Shown: positions 17,604 to 27,040, counted from the first letter of the stretch. The stretch: DNA of 64,000 nucleotides from Draconibacterium sp. (GCA_016705335.1 JADIYN010000022.1:20287-84286), one strand, 5' to 3'. Translations and numbers: made by a program. Notes: generated by a model not told the origin, from the letters alone.

Positions 17604-18575
17604 TTAACCAAACCTGTATTCTTCAATATGCTGAAAACCACGTAAAAATTCATCGGTTTTCATCCGTTTCTTTCCGGCAATCTGTAAATCTGTAATTTGA
17701 AGCCAGCCATTTCCACAGGCTACATTTAAAAATGTTTTACCATCAGAATCAATTGTTCCCGGTAAAACCACCTTTTCTGAAACAGTTTTTTTTGCAAAAA
17801 ATATTTTCGCCTGAATTTCATCACCGTTTTTCAGATTGATGAGGTTTGTCCATGCAGTTGGATAAGGCGACAAACCCCGAATCAGGTTTCTAACTGTTTC
17901 TGTATCTTTTTCCCAATCAATTTTACAGTCTTCCTTAAAAATTTTTGGGGCGTGTTTTATTTGGCTTTCCTCAATTAAACCGGTTTGCGGAACGGGTTGA
18001 ATATTTCCTTCAGCAATAGCATCTACTGTTTCAACTACCAGTTTTGCGCCATTTTCCATTAAACGATCGTGTACTTCGCCAACTGTTTCGTTTTCGCCAA
18101 TTGCGGTTTCCTTTTTGAAAATAATTTTGCCGGTATCAATTTCGTGGTTGAGCAAAAAAGTGGTAACCCCGGTTTTTGTTTCGCCATTCATAACCGCCCA
18201 GTTTAGTGGCGCTGCCCCGCGATATTGAGGTAAAAGAGAGCCATGTAAATTAAAAGTTCCAAATTTTGGCATGTTCCACACTATATCAGGTAACATTCTG
18301 AAAGCAACTACTATCTGCAAATCAGCTTTCAAATTTTGCAATACCTCTAAAAATTCAGGATTTTTTAGTTTGTCGGGTTGAAGTACTTTGATGTTGTTAT
18401 CAACAGCATATTTTTTTACAGCCGATTCTGTGAGTTTATTACCCCGCCCGGCCGGTTTGTCGGGTGCAGTGATTACGCCAACAATATTATAGCCGCCATC
18501 AAACAATGCTTTTAAACTTGCCACAGCAAAATCGGGGGTACCCATAAAAACTATCCGAAGATTTTTTCCTTTCAT
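17604..18575 (-). CDS. fmt: Methionyl-tRNA formyltransferase
   Basis: Fmt formylates Met-tRNAfMet for initiation, using 10-formyl-tetrahydrofolate. I choose the ATG at 18575 (MKGKNLRIVFMGTPDFAVASL) over a TTG two codons upstream. The 323-residue frame is intact. It shows the N-terminal formyl-transferase fold with NLHGSLLPQYRGAAPLNWAVMNGETKTGVTTFLL, containing the catalytic Asn-His-(Asp) residues, and the C-terminal OB-like domain. It is followed by a terminator and has the small DUF5522 gene just upstream on the same strand. Confidence 0.97.
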   Translation of the reverse strand: MKGKNLRIVFMGTPDFAVASLKALFDGGYNIVGVITAPDKPAGRGNKLTESAVKKYAVDNNIKVLQPDKLKNPEFLEVLQNLKADLQIVVAFRMLPDIVWNMPKFGTFNLHGSLLPQYRGAAPLNWAVMNGETKTGVTTFLLNHEIDTGKIIFKKETAIGENETVGEVHDRLMENGAKLVVETVDAIAEGNIQPVPQTGLIEESQIKHAPKIFKEDCKIDWEKDTETVRNLIRGLSPYPTAWTNLINLKNGDEIQAKIFFAKKTVSEKVVLPGTIDSDGKTFLNVACGNGWLQITDLQIAGKKRMKTDEFLRGFQHIEEYRFG

Positions 18576-18636
18576 AACCAATCTTTACTAAAAATTGAAC
18601 TGGAAAGTTCAACCCCGCAATGCGTTCTTTCCATCT

Positions 18637-18858
18637 TCATTTTCCACTTCTCTCCTTTCTTAAAACCGTATTTCCTTTTTGAGCTTTTGGACAATACGGA
18701 CAGTGACGGCAACCATTGGAACAACAGTAACCCCGGTTTATCAGGTAAAACTCTGTCATCACACGGTAAACCCTTTTTTCCATATAATAATCCCGACCTT
18801 CTTTTAAATTATCAGAAAAATTATCGGAGTTCCCAAAAATAGCATCAAAATATCCCAT
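18637..18858 (-). CDS. DUF5522 family small Cys-rich protein
   Basis: The ATG at 18858 (MGYFDAIFG) gives a 73-residue protein. Its C-terminal half has RVMTEFYLINRGYCCSNGCRHCPYCPK, a tight cluster of six Cys that resembles a metal or iron-sulfur binding site. Proteins of this family in Bacteroidota have the same CCxNGCRHCPY pattern and no proved function. It lies 61 bases upstream of fmt. Confidence 0.7.
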   Translation of the reverse strand: MGYFDAIFGNSDNFSDNLKEGRDYYMEKRVYRVMTEFYLINRGYCCSNGCRHCPYCPKAQKGNTVLRKERSGK

Positions 18859-18918
18859 GAAATACAATTTCTTCAAAACTAAGTAAAATGGTTATCTTTC
18901 GATATAAATTAATCAAAA

Positions 18919-19314
18919 ATGGGAATTGAAAGAGATTATTTGATGCGACAGTTGCGGATGTTGTTTGATGTTATTTCAAAAATAATTCGCCACCGAAGAA
19001 AAGGGGAGAATGAAGATGCACAGGATGAAATCAATTATTTCTACTCGTGCCTGAAAATTGATGAAGACATAAAAACCATGAATATTGAAGCTCTTTTTGA
19101 TTTGCTTGTCAACATAAAAAAACTGACAAACGAACACATTGAAATGGTTGCTTTTGTGCTAAAGGAACAAGGCGAACTTTCGGATCAAAGAGAAAGTAAA
19201 CTCGATTTTTTCAGAAAATCCTATTTTTTGTTGGATAAAGTTGACCGTGAAAGTCTTACTTTTTCGATGGACAGGCAAATGAAAATGGCAGAGTTGAAGG
19301 AGTATTTGAATTAA
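18919..19314 (+). CDS. Hypothetical helical protein, DUF6483-like
   Basis: The 131-residue frame reads MGIERDYLMRQLRMLFDVISKIIRHRRKGENEDAQDEIN and is predicted to be mostly alpha-helical, with several charged amphipathic helices and no membrane segment or signal. The start RDYLMRQL and the DIKTMNIEALFDLL part resemble small DUF6483-type proteins, but I am not sure of this. It is intact. The region immediately downstream is the low-complexity tract. Confidence 0.55.
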   Translation: MGIERDYLMRQLRMLFDVISKIIRHRRKGENEDAQDEINYFYSCLKIDEDIKTMNIEALFDLLVNIKKLTNEHIEMVAFVLKEQGELSDQRESKLDFFRKSYFLLDKVDRESLTFSMDRQMKMAELKEYLN

Positions 19315-19389
19315 GGATTGAATTAAGGATTGAATGATTGAATGAGGTGAATGAATGATAGTTATGTTTCAAATTTTAGAAATTGTTTA

Positions 19390-19680
19390 AAAAAAAATAA
19401 AAACCCCCCCCCCCCCAACCCCCCCCACAAAAAAGGGGGGTTTTAAAAATTTCCGGGGCCGCCCCCACAAAAAAAAAAGTTTTTAACATTTTTCGGGGGG
19501 GCCAAAAAAAAAAGGGGAAGTTTTTTTATTTTACCGGGGGGCCCCCCCAAAAAAAGGGGGTTGTTTTAAATTTTTTGGGGGGGGGGGGGAAAAAGGGAGG
19601 GTTTTTTTATTTTTTGGGGGGGGGGCCCAAAAAAAGAGGTGGGTTTAAAAATGTGAGGGGGGAAAAAAAAAAAATATTTG
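19390..19680. repeat. Aberrant homopolymer tract (A/C/G/T runs)
   Basis: Nearly the whole interval is made of homopolymer runs: 13 C at 19404-19416, another C run after AA, then alternating G-, A-, T- and C-runs, including 13 G around 19577. It has no coding potential. Runs of C and G on this scale are foreign to the rest of an AT-rich genome. The interval sits between two genes that read normally (the small helical protein and the permease). It looks like a poorly resolved or artefactual sequence rather than a biological repeat. Confidence 0.7.
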
Positions 19681-19701
19681 TTGTTTACTTCAAAAAGAAT
19701 A

Positions 19702-20613
19702 TTACAGGAAGAAAAACGCAATACCGATAACAGTAATAACTGCCCCTAAAATTTCTTTCCAGTTGATTTTTTCTTTAAAGAGAAACACTGCCGGTGCAAT
19801 AATTAAAACCGGGGTTATCGACATTAAAGTGGCTGCAATACCTGCCTGCGTGTGTTGAACTGCAAGCAATGAGAACGAAACGCCGAGAAACGGGCCAAAA
19901 AAAGCGCCAAGCGTAATACGTTTCATGGCCGGAATATTTTTTAATGCTGCTGAAAACCGGGGCCAGCGTTTCATAATTGTCAAAACAAAAACAAACCCGA
20001 CAATACCGGTTAGCACCCTGATTTGTGAAGCTGAAAAAGCATCGTAATCACCCATTCCTTTTTTGCTGAGTACCAATCCTGCTCCTTGTCCCATTGCACC
20101 TCCCAAAGCAAGTAAAACACCCTGGATTGAGTAATTTGATTTTATTTTTCTTGATATAACTCCGTTTACTTCGCTTCTTTCGCGTTTTAAAATTACGATT
20201 ACAATTCCCGAAAGTGTGATTGTCATCCCCATCAAATTTGTAGGCGACAACACTTCGCCCAAAACCAGCCAGCCAATAAAAGCTGCAAACGGTGGAGCCA
20301 GTGCCATCATCAGCATTGAAATGCGTGCTCCAACCACAACCAGTGCCTGGAACAAAAGCAAATCGCCAATAACAAAACCAACCAGGCCTGAAAGAGCCAG
20401 CCATTCCCACTGGTAAAGTGTTGCATCTGTGGGGAAAAAGAAACCACGAACCGCCCAGCTGTAAAATCCTATAAAAAAGAAAGCAATGATTAAACGGATT
20501 AGATTTACAGATAATGAACCAACTTTTTTACCCGCCGATTCGAATGCCAGACTTGTAACTGTCCAAAAAACGGCTGTTAAAACTCCTGCTATTTCGCCAA
20601 AATGATTTTGCAT
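19702..20613 (-). CDS. EamA/DMT-family permease
   Basis: The ATG at 20613 (MQNHFGEIAGVLTAVFWTVTSLAFE) gives a 303-residue protein of about ten membrane helices in two EamA repeats, each with the usual Gly- and Pro-containing helices (GLVGFVIGDLLLFQAL, LAPPFAAFIGWLVLGEVLSPTN, ILVLKR-like, then SITPVLIIAPAVFLFKEKINWKEILGAVITVIGI). The family moves metabolites such as amino acids or drugs, but the substrate is not indicated. It is intact. An 11-codon upstream extension is possible but less likely. No operon partner is clear. Confidence 0.88.
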   Translation of the reverse strand: MQNHFGEIAGVLTAVFWTVTSLAFESAGKKVGSLSVNLIRLIIAFFFIGFYSWAVRGFFFPTDATLYQWEWLALSGLVGFVIGDLLLFQALVVVGARISMLMMALAPPFAAFIGWLVLGEVLSPTNLMGMTITLSGIVIVILKRERSEVNGVISRKIKSNYSIQGVLLALGGAMGQGAGLVLSKKGMGDYDAFSASQIRVLTGIVGFVFVLTIMKRWPRFSAALKNIPAMKRITLGAFFGPFLGVSFSLLAVQHTQAGIAATLMSITPVLIIAPAVFLFKEKINWKEILGAVITVIGIAFFFL

Positions 20614-20651
20614 AATTGTGCCTGCAAAAGTAGAAATTAGAAACACAAAAA

Positions 20652-20675
20652 AAAGCCCTTCCGAAGAAAGGCTTT
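20652..20675 (-). terminator. Terminator between TlpA-like gene and permease
   Basis: Arms AAAGCC and GGCTTT around a partly paired loop, flanked by A- and T-runs, downstream of the TlpA-like gene stop on the minus strand. Confidence 0.65.
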
Positions 20676-20725
20676 AATATCTTTTTACTTAGTTTTCAGA
20701 CTTGATTTTCAGAAATATCCTGATT

Positions 20726-21820
20726 TTATTTTAATGTTTCAGAAACAAAAGCGCGTAACTCGTCGCCGCGTTTGTTTTTGGCAACAATCTTACCGGTTTT
20801 GTCAACAAGTAAACTTGAAGGGATTGATTGAATAAAATACATTTGTGCAGCTTCATTTTGCCAGTAGGCCAGATCAGAAACCTGAGTCCAGGCTAATTTG
20901 TCGTCAGCAACTGCTTTTTGCCATGCATCTTTCTCACGATCGAGAGAAACGCCAAAAACTGTAAATCCTTTTTTATTGAATTCGTTGAAAACGGCTACAA
21001 CATTTGGGTTTTCAGCACGGCAAGGTCCACACCAGGCTGCCCAGAAATCGAGCAAAGTCAATTCGTTTTGAGAATAAATATCCGAGAATTTTACCGGGTT
21101 TCCATTAGCATCGTTTTGGGTAAAATCGGGAGCAACTTGTCCAACCGATACTTTTTTCAGCTTCACGATTTGTGCTTTCAACTGTAAGATTGAAGGAATT
21201 GAATCAAGTTTCGCATCCAATCCGCCAACTAAAGCTTCCAAATCTTCAACTTCTTTTCCATACTGGATTTGACTGAGAAGGAATGGTGTTACATAAGAAG
21301 CAGGGTGACTTTTTATAAAATCTTCGCGCATTGTATTTGTACTTTCATACATATTTTCAACTTCAACCATTATTTCTTTGCCTTTGGCTGTGTCGCCAGC
21401 CGCAATTGCAGCGCGTGATTCCTGGTACAATGCCATGTATTTTTCAGTTATTTCACCTATTTGTGTATTTAATCCGGCATATTCAGTATGAGTTGGTGAA
21501 CCTGTTACAACAATATTATTTAAAGAATCAGCGTGACCAACTACTGTCATTTTTGCATTTTCAACAAAAACCAAACCTTTTGGGCGTTGTCCCAAAACCG
21601 ACAAATAATAATCTCCGGGCATTTTAACTTTACCTTCCAGTACAGCTACACCCTCAACAATATCAGCAGTGTCAACCGGAATCCAGGAGGTTGGACCGCG
21701 CTCTTCGAGTAGAATTTTCCCTTCAGCACCTTCCAATTTAACATTGATATTAAAGCTGGGTTGTTTTTTACTACAGGCAAAAAGTGCAACTCCCAAAATC
21801 AGAACCAAATATTTTTTCAT
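20726..21820 (-). CDS. TlpA/AhpC-type thioredoxin-fold lipoprotein
   Basis: The 364-residue protein starts with a lipoprotein signal (MKKYLVLILGVALFACS, lipid Cys at residue 16). Residues about 25-125 form a DUF4369-like beta domain (INVKLEGAEGKILLEERG). The C-terminal part from about 225 is a thioredoxin-like domain with LTLLDFWAAWCGPCRAENPN (Cys 264 and 267) and the cis-Pro region SIPSSLLVDKTG. Such proteins act as periplasmic disulfide reductants or peroxide-related reductases anchored to the membrane. The frame is intact. It has its own terminator and appears to be a single gene. Confidence 0.9.
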   Translation of the reverse strand: MKKYLVLILGVALFACSKKQPSFNINVKLEGAEGKILLEERGPTSWIPVDTADIVEGVAVLEGKVKMPGDYYLSVLGQRPKGLVFVENAKMTVVGHADSLNNIVVTGSPTHTEYAGLNTQIGEITEKYMALYQESRAAIAAGDTAKGKEIMVEVENMYESTNTMREDFIKSHPASYVTPFLLSQIQYGKEVEDLEALVGGLDAKLDSIPSILQLKAQIVKLKKVSVGQVAPDFTQNDANGNPVKFSDIYSQNELTLLDFWAAWCGPCRAENPNVVAVFNEFNKKGFTVFGVSLDREKDAWQKAVADDKLAWTQVSDLAYWQNEAAQMYFIQSIPSSLLVDKTGKIVAKNKRGDELRAFVSETLK

Positions 21821-21944
21821 TTTGATAGAATTAAATTACAGATTATAAATTTTGTGCGAAGATAATCATTCTGGTAAAATAAAATTAAGGGAGCTGCGTT
21901 ATTTTCTTCCTATTTTTGAAACAAGTGAAATATTTAAAAAAAGC

Positions 21945-21975
21945 AAAAAAGCCGGTCGTTTAAACCAGCTTTTTC
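21945..21975 (-). terminator. Terminator after acyl-CoA dehydrogenase gene
   Basis: Arms AAAAAGCCGGT and ACCAGCTTTTT (one mismatch) flank GCCGTTTAA-like loop bases. It follows the acyl-CoA dehydrogenase stop at 22007. Confidence 0.75.
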
Positions 21976-22006
21976 AAATTTATTCTTTATGAATATTTTT
22001 ACAGAA

Positions 22007-23718
22007 TTATTCCATTTCAATTTTATAAACAGCCAAATCTTCAACCTGCGAACCGCGGATAAATTCAGCGTGACCTTTAACCAATGATTTCGAAAGTTTG
22101 ATAAATACTTTTGCCGATTTTGTAAACGATGCATCCCGTGCACTGTCGATTACAAGCAGGTAACTCATAATAATATGTCCGGCCATTTCAACCAGTCTGC
22201 GGGCATGGAAATCGATAAATTCGTTATCGTTTGCGTCAACTACTTTTTCACAGCCTGTTCATAATCATCTGTAAGGATTATTAAAGTCCGGCGCATAAAT
22301 TCAAGCTCAGGTGTGATTTTTTGTGCCTCGTAATCACGGATTTGCGCCAGATAACCACCTGTTGTAACACCACGAATAGCTGCCACAACCTGCAATTGCG
22401 TTGTTCCTTCATAAATAGAAGTTATACGTGCATCGCGGTAAATCCTTTCAACAGGGTAATCTTTCATAAATCCTGATCCACCATGAATCTGCACGGCATC
22501 GTATGCCAACTGATTACAGAATTCACTTGCTAAACCCTTGCCAAGTGGTGTAAAAATATCGGCAAGTTTCTGGTATTTCTTCATTTCGTCCCGTTCATCT
22601 TTTTCAAGTGGGCGTTCATCTGAAATATGCATGTAAGTTTTATACATGTCAACAAAACGGGCTGTTTCGTACAGCAAAGTACGCGATGCATCCAGTTTTG
22701 CCTTCATTGTTGTAATCATTTCGTAAACAGCGGGGAAACGGATAATTGCTTTTCCAAACTGAACGCGCTCTTTTGCGTAAGTAAGCGCTTCGCGGTAAGC
22801 TGATTCAGAAATCCCCACTGATTGTGCATGAATTCCAAGTCGTGCGCCATTCATCAACGCCATTACATCTTTAATTAAACCCAGTTTGCGGTCGCCTACC
22901 AATTCTCCGGGAGCATCTTTGAAAACCAGTTCACAGGTTGGCGAACCGATAATTCCCATTTTGTGTTCAATGCGGCGAACTGTTACTCCACCCTGACGTT
23001 TGTCGTAAATAAACATGGAAAGTCCACGACCATCTTTTGTTCCTGCTTCCGAACGGGCAAGTACAAGTGCGATATCACCATCGCCGTTTGTAATAAAGCG
23101 TTTCACGCCGTTCAGCATCCAGGTATTTTTCTTCTCATCCCATGAAGCTTTCAATTGAACAGCCTGCAAATCGGAACCTGCATCAGGTTCTGTTAAATCC
23201 ATGGCCATTGTTTCACCTGCGCTTACACGTGGTAAATATTTCTCTTTTTGTTCTTCAGTTGCAAATTCGTTGATTGTTTCAGCACAATCCTGAAGTCCCC
23301 AGATATTTACAAATCCGGCATCGGCGCGCGATACAATATCAGCAGCCATTATGTATGGCACAATTGGGAAGTTTAGCCCGTTGAATCGGCGCGGCAGAGA
23401 CATTCCCATTAATCCGGCTTTACGCAGGGCATAAATGTTTTCTTCGGTACCACGTGCATAAATAACATGGTTGTCAACAACCTGCGGCCCTTCTGCATCA
23501 ATGCTTTCAGCGTTTGGCGATACTATATCTCCGCATATTTCGCCAACAACTTCAAGCACTTTATCAAAACTGTCCTGTGCATCTTCGTAATCCATTGGGG
23601 CAAAATCGAAATTTTTCTTTTCTTCGAAATTACGCTCTTTCAACCGAACAATTTTCTCCATCAATGGATGGGTCAAATGGAATTTAAGGTCTTTGTTATC
23701 AGTATAAAAATTTGCCAT
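22007..23718 (-). CDS. Long acyl-CoA dehydrogenase (frameshifted near the end)
   Basis: This flavoprotein oxidises acyl-CoA and passes electrons to ETF. The frame from 23718 has the N-terminal domain with ADAGFVNIWGLQDCAETINEFATEEQ, the signature MAMDLTEPDAGSDLQAVQLKA and FITNGDGD, and the C-terminal IHGGSGFMKDYPVERIYRDARITSIYEGTTQLQ. At about 22243 the frame changes. CAGGCTGTGAAAAAGTAG should probably read with one more A, and then reads KKVVDANDNEFIDFHARRLVEM to GSQVEDLAVYKIEME at 22007. Length about 570 is typical of the longer Bacteroidota type. It follows etfA and etfB on the same strand, so it is a three-gene oxidation unit. Confidence 0.93.
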
Positions 23719-23740
23719 TTTGTTTGATTTTTTCGGTGTT

Positions 23741-24760
23741 TTACTTGGTGTTAGCTTTATAAAATTTGATCATTTTAGGAATGATTTCTGCAACATCGCC
23801 TGTAATTACATAATCGGCAATGGAGTTAATCGGAGCTTCAGGATCGGTATTAATTGCTATAATCTGAGCCGATTCTTCCATTCCGGCACGGTGCTGTATT
23901 TGTCCCGAAATTCCACAAGCAATATACAATTTTGGCCGAACAGTAGTTCCTGTTTGCCCTATTTGTCGGCCATGTTCCACGTATCCTGAATCAACTGCAG
24001 CACGTGATGCACCAACTTCTCCGCCTAAAACTTCTGCCAATTCAAAAAGCAGGTTGAAATTTTCCTTCGAACCAACACCATAACCACCGGCAACAATAAT
24101 TCCGGCTCCTTTTATGTTGATTTTGCTTTTTTCCATATGACGCTCAATCATTTCAACAACAAAATCCATATCACTTGTATATTTCGAAACATCAAGTTTA
24201 TTGATTTTACCTTTGTATTTTGGATCGAGAATTTCTTTTTTCATTACACCCTCGCGAACTGTTGCCATTTGTGGGCGACAATCGGGATTAATAATGGTGG
24301 CAACAATATTTCCTCCAAAAGCCGCACGTATTTGATAAAGGAGATTTTCATAAACTTTATCCAGTTTCTTATCTTCATGATTACCAATTACAAGTGATGT
24401 ACAATCGGCAGTTAAACCGCTATGTAATGCTGAGGAAACTCTCGGACCCAAATCACGGCCAATCGAACTGGCACCCATCAACGCAATCTGCGGTTTTTCT
24501 TCCTCAAACAATTTTACTACAACTGAAGTGTGTGGTAATGTTGTATAAGGAGCCAATCTTTTATCGTCGGCAATGTGTAAAACATCAACACCATAGGGGA
24601 AAATATCTTTTTCTATACCATCGAGTTTATATCCAATGGCAATCGCTTCAAGTTTTACTTCCAGTTCTGTGGCCAGCGCGCGTCCTTTTGTAAGCAATTC
24701 CATGCTCACCTCGGCAACCTGCCCCTCTTCTATTTCGCAATAAACAAAAACACTATTCAT
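23741..24760 (-). CDS. etfA: Electron transfer flavoprotein alpha subunit
   Basis: The 339-residue frame is intact. It starts MNSVFVYCEIEEGQVAEVSMELL and has the FAD-binding C-terminal signature: AGIIVAGGYGVGSKENFNLLFELAEVLGGEVGASRAAVDSGYVEHGRQIGQTG, KLYIACGISGQIQHRAGMEES (conserved blocks) and IIAINTDPEAPINSIADYVITGDV. It holds the FAD, and together with EtfB it passes electrons from acyl-CoA dehydrogenases to the quinone pool or, in some anaerobes, bifurcates them. It lies between etfB (22 bases upstream) and the dehydrogenase. Confidence 0.96.
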   Translation of the reverse strand: MNSVFVYCEIEEGQVAEVSMELLTKGRALATELEVKLEAIAIGYKLDGIEKDIFPYGVDVLHIADDKRLAPYTTLPHTSVVVKLFEEEKPQIALMGASSIGRDLGPRVSSALHSGLTADCTSLVIGNHEDKKLDKVYENLLYQIRAAFGGNIVATIINPDCRPQMATVREGVMKKEILDPKYKGKINKLDVSKYTSDMDFVVEMIERHMEKSKINIKGAGIIVAGGYGVGSKENFNLLFELAEVLGGEVGASRAAVDSGYVEHGRQIGQTGTTVRPKLYIACGISGQIQHRAGMEESAQIIAINTDPEAPINSIADYVITGDVAEIIPKMIKFYKANTK

Positions 24761-24781
24761 AATTGTCAGATGTTTTATCCG

Positions 24782-25657
24782 TTATCCTATTGTATGATTT
24801 TCAATTAATTCACTCATCAGTTGATTAATATCTTCGTCAGAAGAAGTAATTACTTTTGCTCCTTTTGATTGCAGTACCACATTATCAACTTTCTTAACTT
24901 TGGTTGGCGAACCGTTCAAACCCAATTCGTTCATGTCAACTTCAATATCCCGAACTGTCCATTCTTTAATATTCAGGTAAGGTCGATCGTTGTACAGCTG
25001 GATATAATCATCATTGGCAACCTGCAATTCAGTGACTGTTTTTGCATGTTTATATTTCATTATCAGTTTGGCATTCCGTGCGCGACAATCAGGAGCTGAA
25101 CCATTAACTGTAATCACCAGTGGCATTGGGCATTTCACCACTTCAACACCACGTTCCAGACGACGTTTTACAGTAACTTTACCATTTTCGATTGACTGAA
25201 TTTCTTCGGCATAAGTAATTTGTGGAATTCCAAGTTTTTCGGCTACCTGTGGTCCTACCTGAGCGGTATCACCGTCAATCGCCTGTCTTCCCGCAATAAT
25301 AATATCGTAATTACCATATTTTTTAAGGGTTTGAGCAATTGCATAAGAAGTGGCCAATGTATCAGATCCGGCAAATGCGCGGTCGGTAAGCAATATTCCG
25401 TCATCGGCACCACGGAACAAACCTTCGCGGATTATTTCGGCAGCACGACCCGGCCCCATTGTCAAAACAGTGATGGTTGTTCCCAGGAATTTGTCTTTTA
25501 TTCGAAGCGCTTGTTCAAGTGCATTCAAATCCTCAGGATTAAAAATGGCAGGAAGAGCAGCCCGGTTCACAGTTCCGTCAGCTTTCATTGCATCTTTGCC
25601 AACATTCCGCGTATCTGGAACCTGCTTGGCAAGAACGATAATTTTGTATCCTTTCAT
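24782..25657 (-). CDS. etfB: Electron transfer flavoprotein beta subunit
   Basis: I start at the ATG at 25657 (MKGYKIIVLAKQVPDTRNVGKDAMK), the usual N-terminus, and not at the longer frame. The 291-residue protein has FNPEDLNALEQALRIKD, TVLTMGPGRAAEIIREGLFRGADDGILLTDRAFAGSDTLATSYAIAQTL and IIAGRQAIDGDTAQVGPQVAEKLGIPQ (standard EtfB blocks). It is the first gene of etfB-etfA-acyl-CoA dehydrogenase. The partner genes on the same strand support function in fatty acid, amino acid or lactate oxidation. Confidence 0.96.
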   Translation of the reverse strand: MKGYKIIVLAKQVPDTRNVGKDAMKADGTVNRAALPAIFNPEDLNALEQALRIKDKFLGTTITVLTMGPGRAAEIIREGLFRGADDGILLTDRAFAGSDTLATSYAIAQTLKKYGNYDIIIAGRQAIDGDTAQVGPQVAEKLGIPQITYAEEIQSIENGKVTVKRRLERGVEVVKCPMPLVITVNGSAPDCRARNAKLIMKYKHAKTVTELQVANDDYIQLYNDRPYLNIKEWTVRDIEVDMNELGLNGSPTKVKKVDNVVLQSKGAKVITSSDEDINQLMSELIENHTIG

Positions 25658-26037
25658 TGATTTATTTACTATTAGATTATTCTCAGTCAATTTTTTCAAA
25701 GTTGGCAAATATAGATAATCAACCCTAAGAAATCAAGCGAATTTTTAGGTTGGCAGCTTAGCTTAAAAGTCGATATCTGTCATTATCAGTGTCAAATGTT
25801 GAATTGTGAATTGAATATATCCTATACGGCTTGTAAATAAAGCAAATCAAACAATCAACCACATTTTTCAAAAAATCCTTTTATAAATTTTAATCTGTAA
25901 TTTAAAATGAATTTAAGTGAATTTTACCTTCCAATCTGATGAGATTGGTTAAATACTATTGTTTGTTTTTCGAAAACAATACATAAAATCAATACCTTTG
26001 AATTTGATTTAAAATTAAAATACCTAATATCAATTAA
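25658..26037. promoter_or_regulatory. Divergent intergenic region between etfB and the isomerase-like gene
   Basis: This 380-base AT-rich gap serves two divergent genes. A -7 element TACCTTTG lies at 25993-26000, about 38 bases before the plus-strand start at 26038. No convincing -33 element at the usual 19-base distance is seen. I found no coding sequence or repeat. Confidence 0.5.
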
Positions 26038-26982
26038 ATGGAAACAAAGAGAGAATTTCTAAAAAAACTAGGTCTGTTAACTGTTGGCGGAGTTGTTGCA
26101 GGCGCCGTATCTCCGGCTATAGCAGCAGGATCAAAAGGTAAGTTGGTTGCCCCAGGTAAAAGCGTTGGATTACAACTTTATTCACTGGGAAAGGAGTTAA
26201 CCGATGATTTAGCGAACGGATTAAAAAAAGTGGCTCAGATTGGATATAGTACTGCTGAGGCAGCAGGTTACGGAAACGGCAAATTGTATGGAGTTGAAAT
26301 GTCGGAATTTCGCAAAATGGCTGATGATGCAGGTTTAAAAATCACCGGAACGCATGTAAATCCACCTATGAGAAAATACACAAAGGAAAATATGGGTGAA
26401 ATTGCAGATTTCTGGAAAAAAACGGTTGAAGACCATTTGAAAGTTGGCGTAAAAACAGTCGTTCAGCCCGGAATGCCGGAAATGGAAACTCCTGAAGATG
26501 TGGCAATTATCTGCGAAGTATTTAACAAAGCGGGAGAAATTGCTAAATCGGCGAACCTTCATTGGGGATATCATAATCATAATGGTGAATTTCAAAAACG
26601 AATTGTAAAAGAAGAAGATAAAGGTAAAACTACAAATCGTTGGGCTCCGGCCGGAGATGTGGCGTATGATTTAATGCTAAAAGGAACTGACCCAAAACTT
26701 GTGTTTTTTGAAATGGATGTTTACTGGACAGTTATGGGGCAGAATGATCCACTTGAATATTTTGAAAAGTATGCCGGCAGATTTCCTATTCTGCATATAA
26801 AAGATCGTCTGGTTTTAGGAAAATCAGGCATGATGAATTTTGAGAATATTTTCAATAAAGCATATCAAAACGGCCTGGATGAATATTATGTTGAAATTGA
26901 AGGAATCAGAGACGGAATGACACAGTTTGAAGGTGTGAAACTTTGTTTTGATTATTTAAACAACGCTTCGTTTGTAAAATAG
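26038..26982 (+). CDS. Exported sugar-phosphate isomerase/epimerase-like protein
   Basis: The 314-residue protein opens with a signal that resembles a Tat or lipid-free export signal (KREFLKKLGLLTVGGVVAGAVSPAIAAG). The rest is a xylose-isomerase-like TIM barrel (AP endonuclease 2 family): SVGLQLYSLGKEL, LKKVAQIGYSTAEAAGYG, ITGTHVNP, TVVQPGMPE, LHWGYHNHNGEF with metal-binding His and Asn, FFEMDVYWTVMGQNDPLEYFEKYAGRFPILHIKDR, and YYVEIEGI. These proteins are widespread in Bacteroidota sugar catabolism. The reaction cannot be predicted. Intact, with its own promoter and terminator. Confidence 0.88.
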   Translation: METKREFLKKLGLLTVGGVVAGAVSPAIAAGSKGKLVAPGKSVGLQLYSLGKELTDDLANGLKKVAQIGYSTAEAAGYGNGKLYGVEMSEFRKMADDAGLKITGTHVNPPMRKYTKENMGEIADFWKKTVEDHLKVGVKTVVQPGMPEMETPEDVAIICEVFNKAGEIAKSANLHWGYHNHNGEFQKRIVKEEDKGKTTNRWAPAGDVAYDLMLKGTDPKLVFFEMDVYWTVMGQNDPLEYFEKYAGRFPILHIKDRLVLGKSGMMNFENIFNKAYQNGLDEYYVEIEGIRDGMTQFEGVKLCFDYLNNASFVK

Positions 26983-27008
26983 AATAAACTAAATATCAGA
27001 AAAACAGC

Positions 27009-27040
27009 ACAGACATTGATTCTTTCGATGTCTGTTTTTT
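27009..27040 (+). terminator. Terminator after the isomerase-like gene
   Basis: Stem CAGACATTGA with TCGATGTCTG (one G-U pair), loop TTCTT-like, then a run of T. It lies 27 bases after the stop. Confidence 0.85.

Noticed and set aside
19390..19680. Phase-variation homopolymer switch
   Set aside because: A switch has one short run at a promoter or in a gene; here hundreds of bases of mixed runs lie away from a promoter.
20216..20416. Plus-strand 66-codon frame opposite the permease
   Set aside because: Shadow of the EamA gene with no supporting features.
22963..25718. Several plus-strand frames of 60-146 codons opposite the ACAD and ETF genes
   Set aside because: All lie opposite well-conserved genes and show no domain; a known effect of AT-rich coding sequence.
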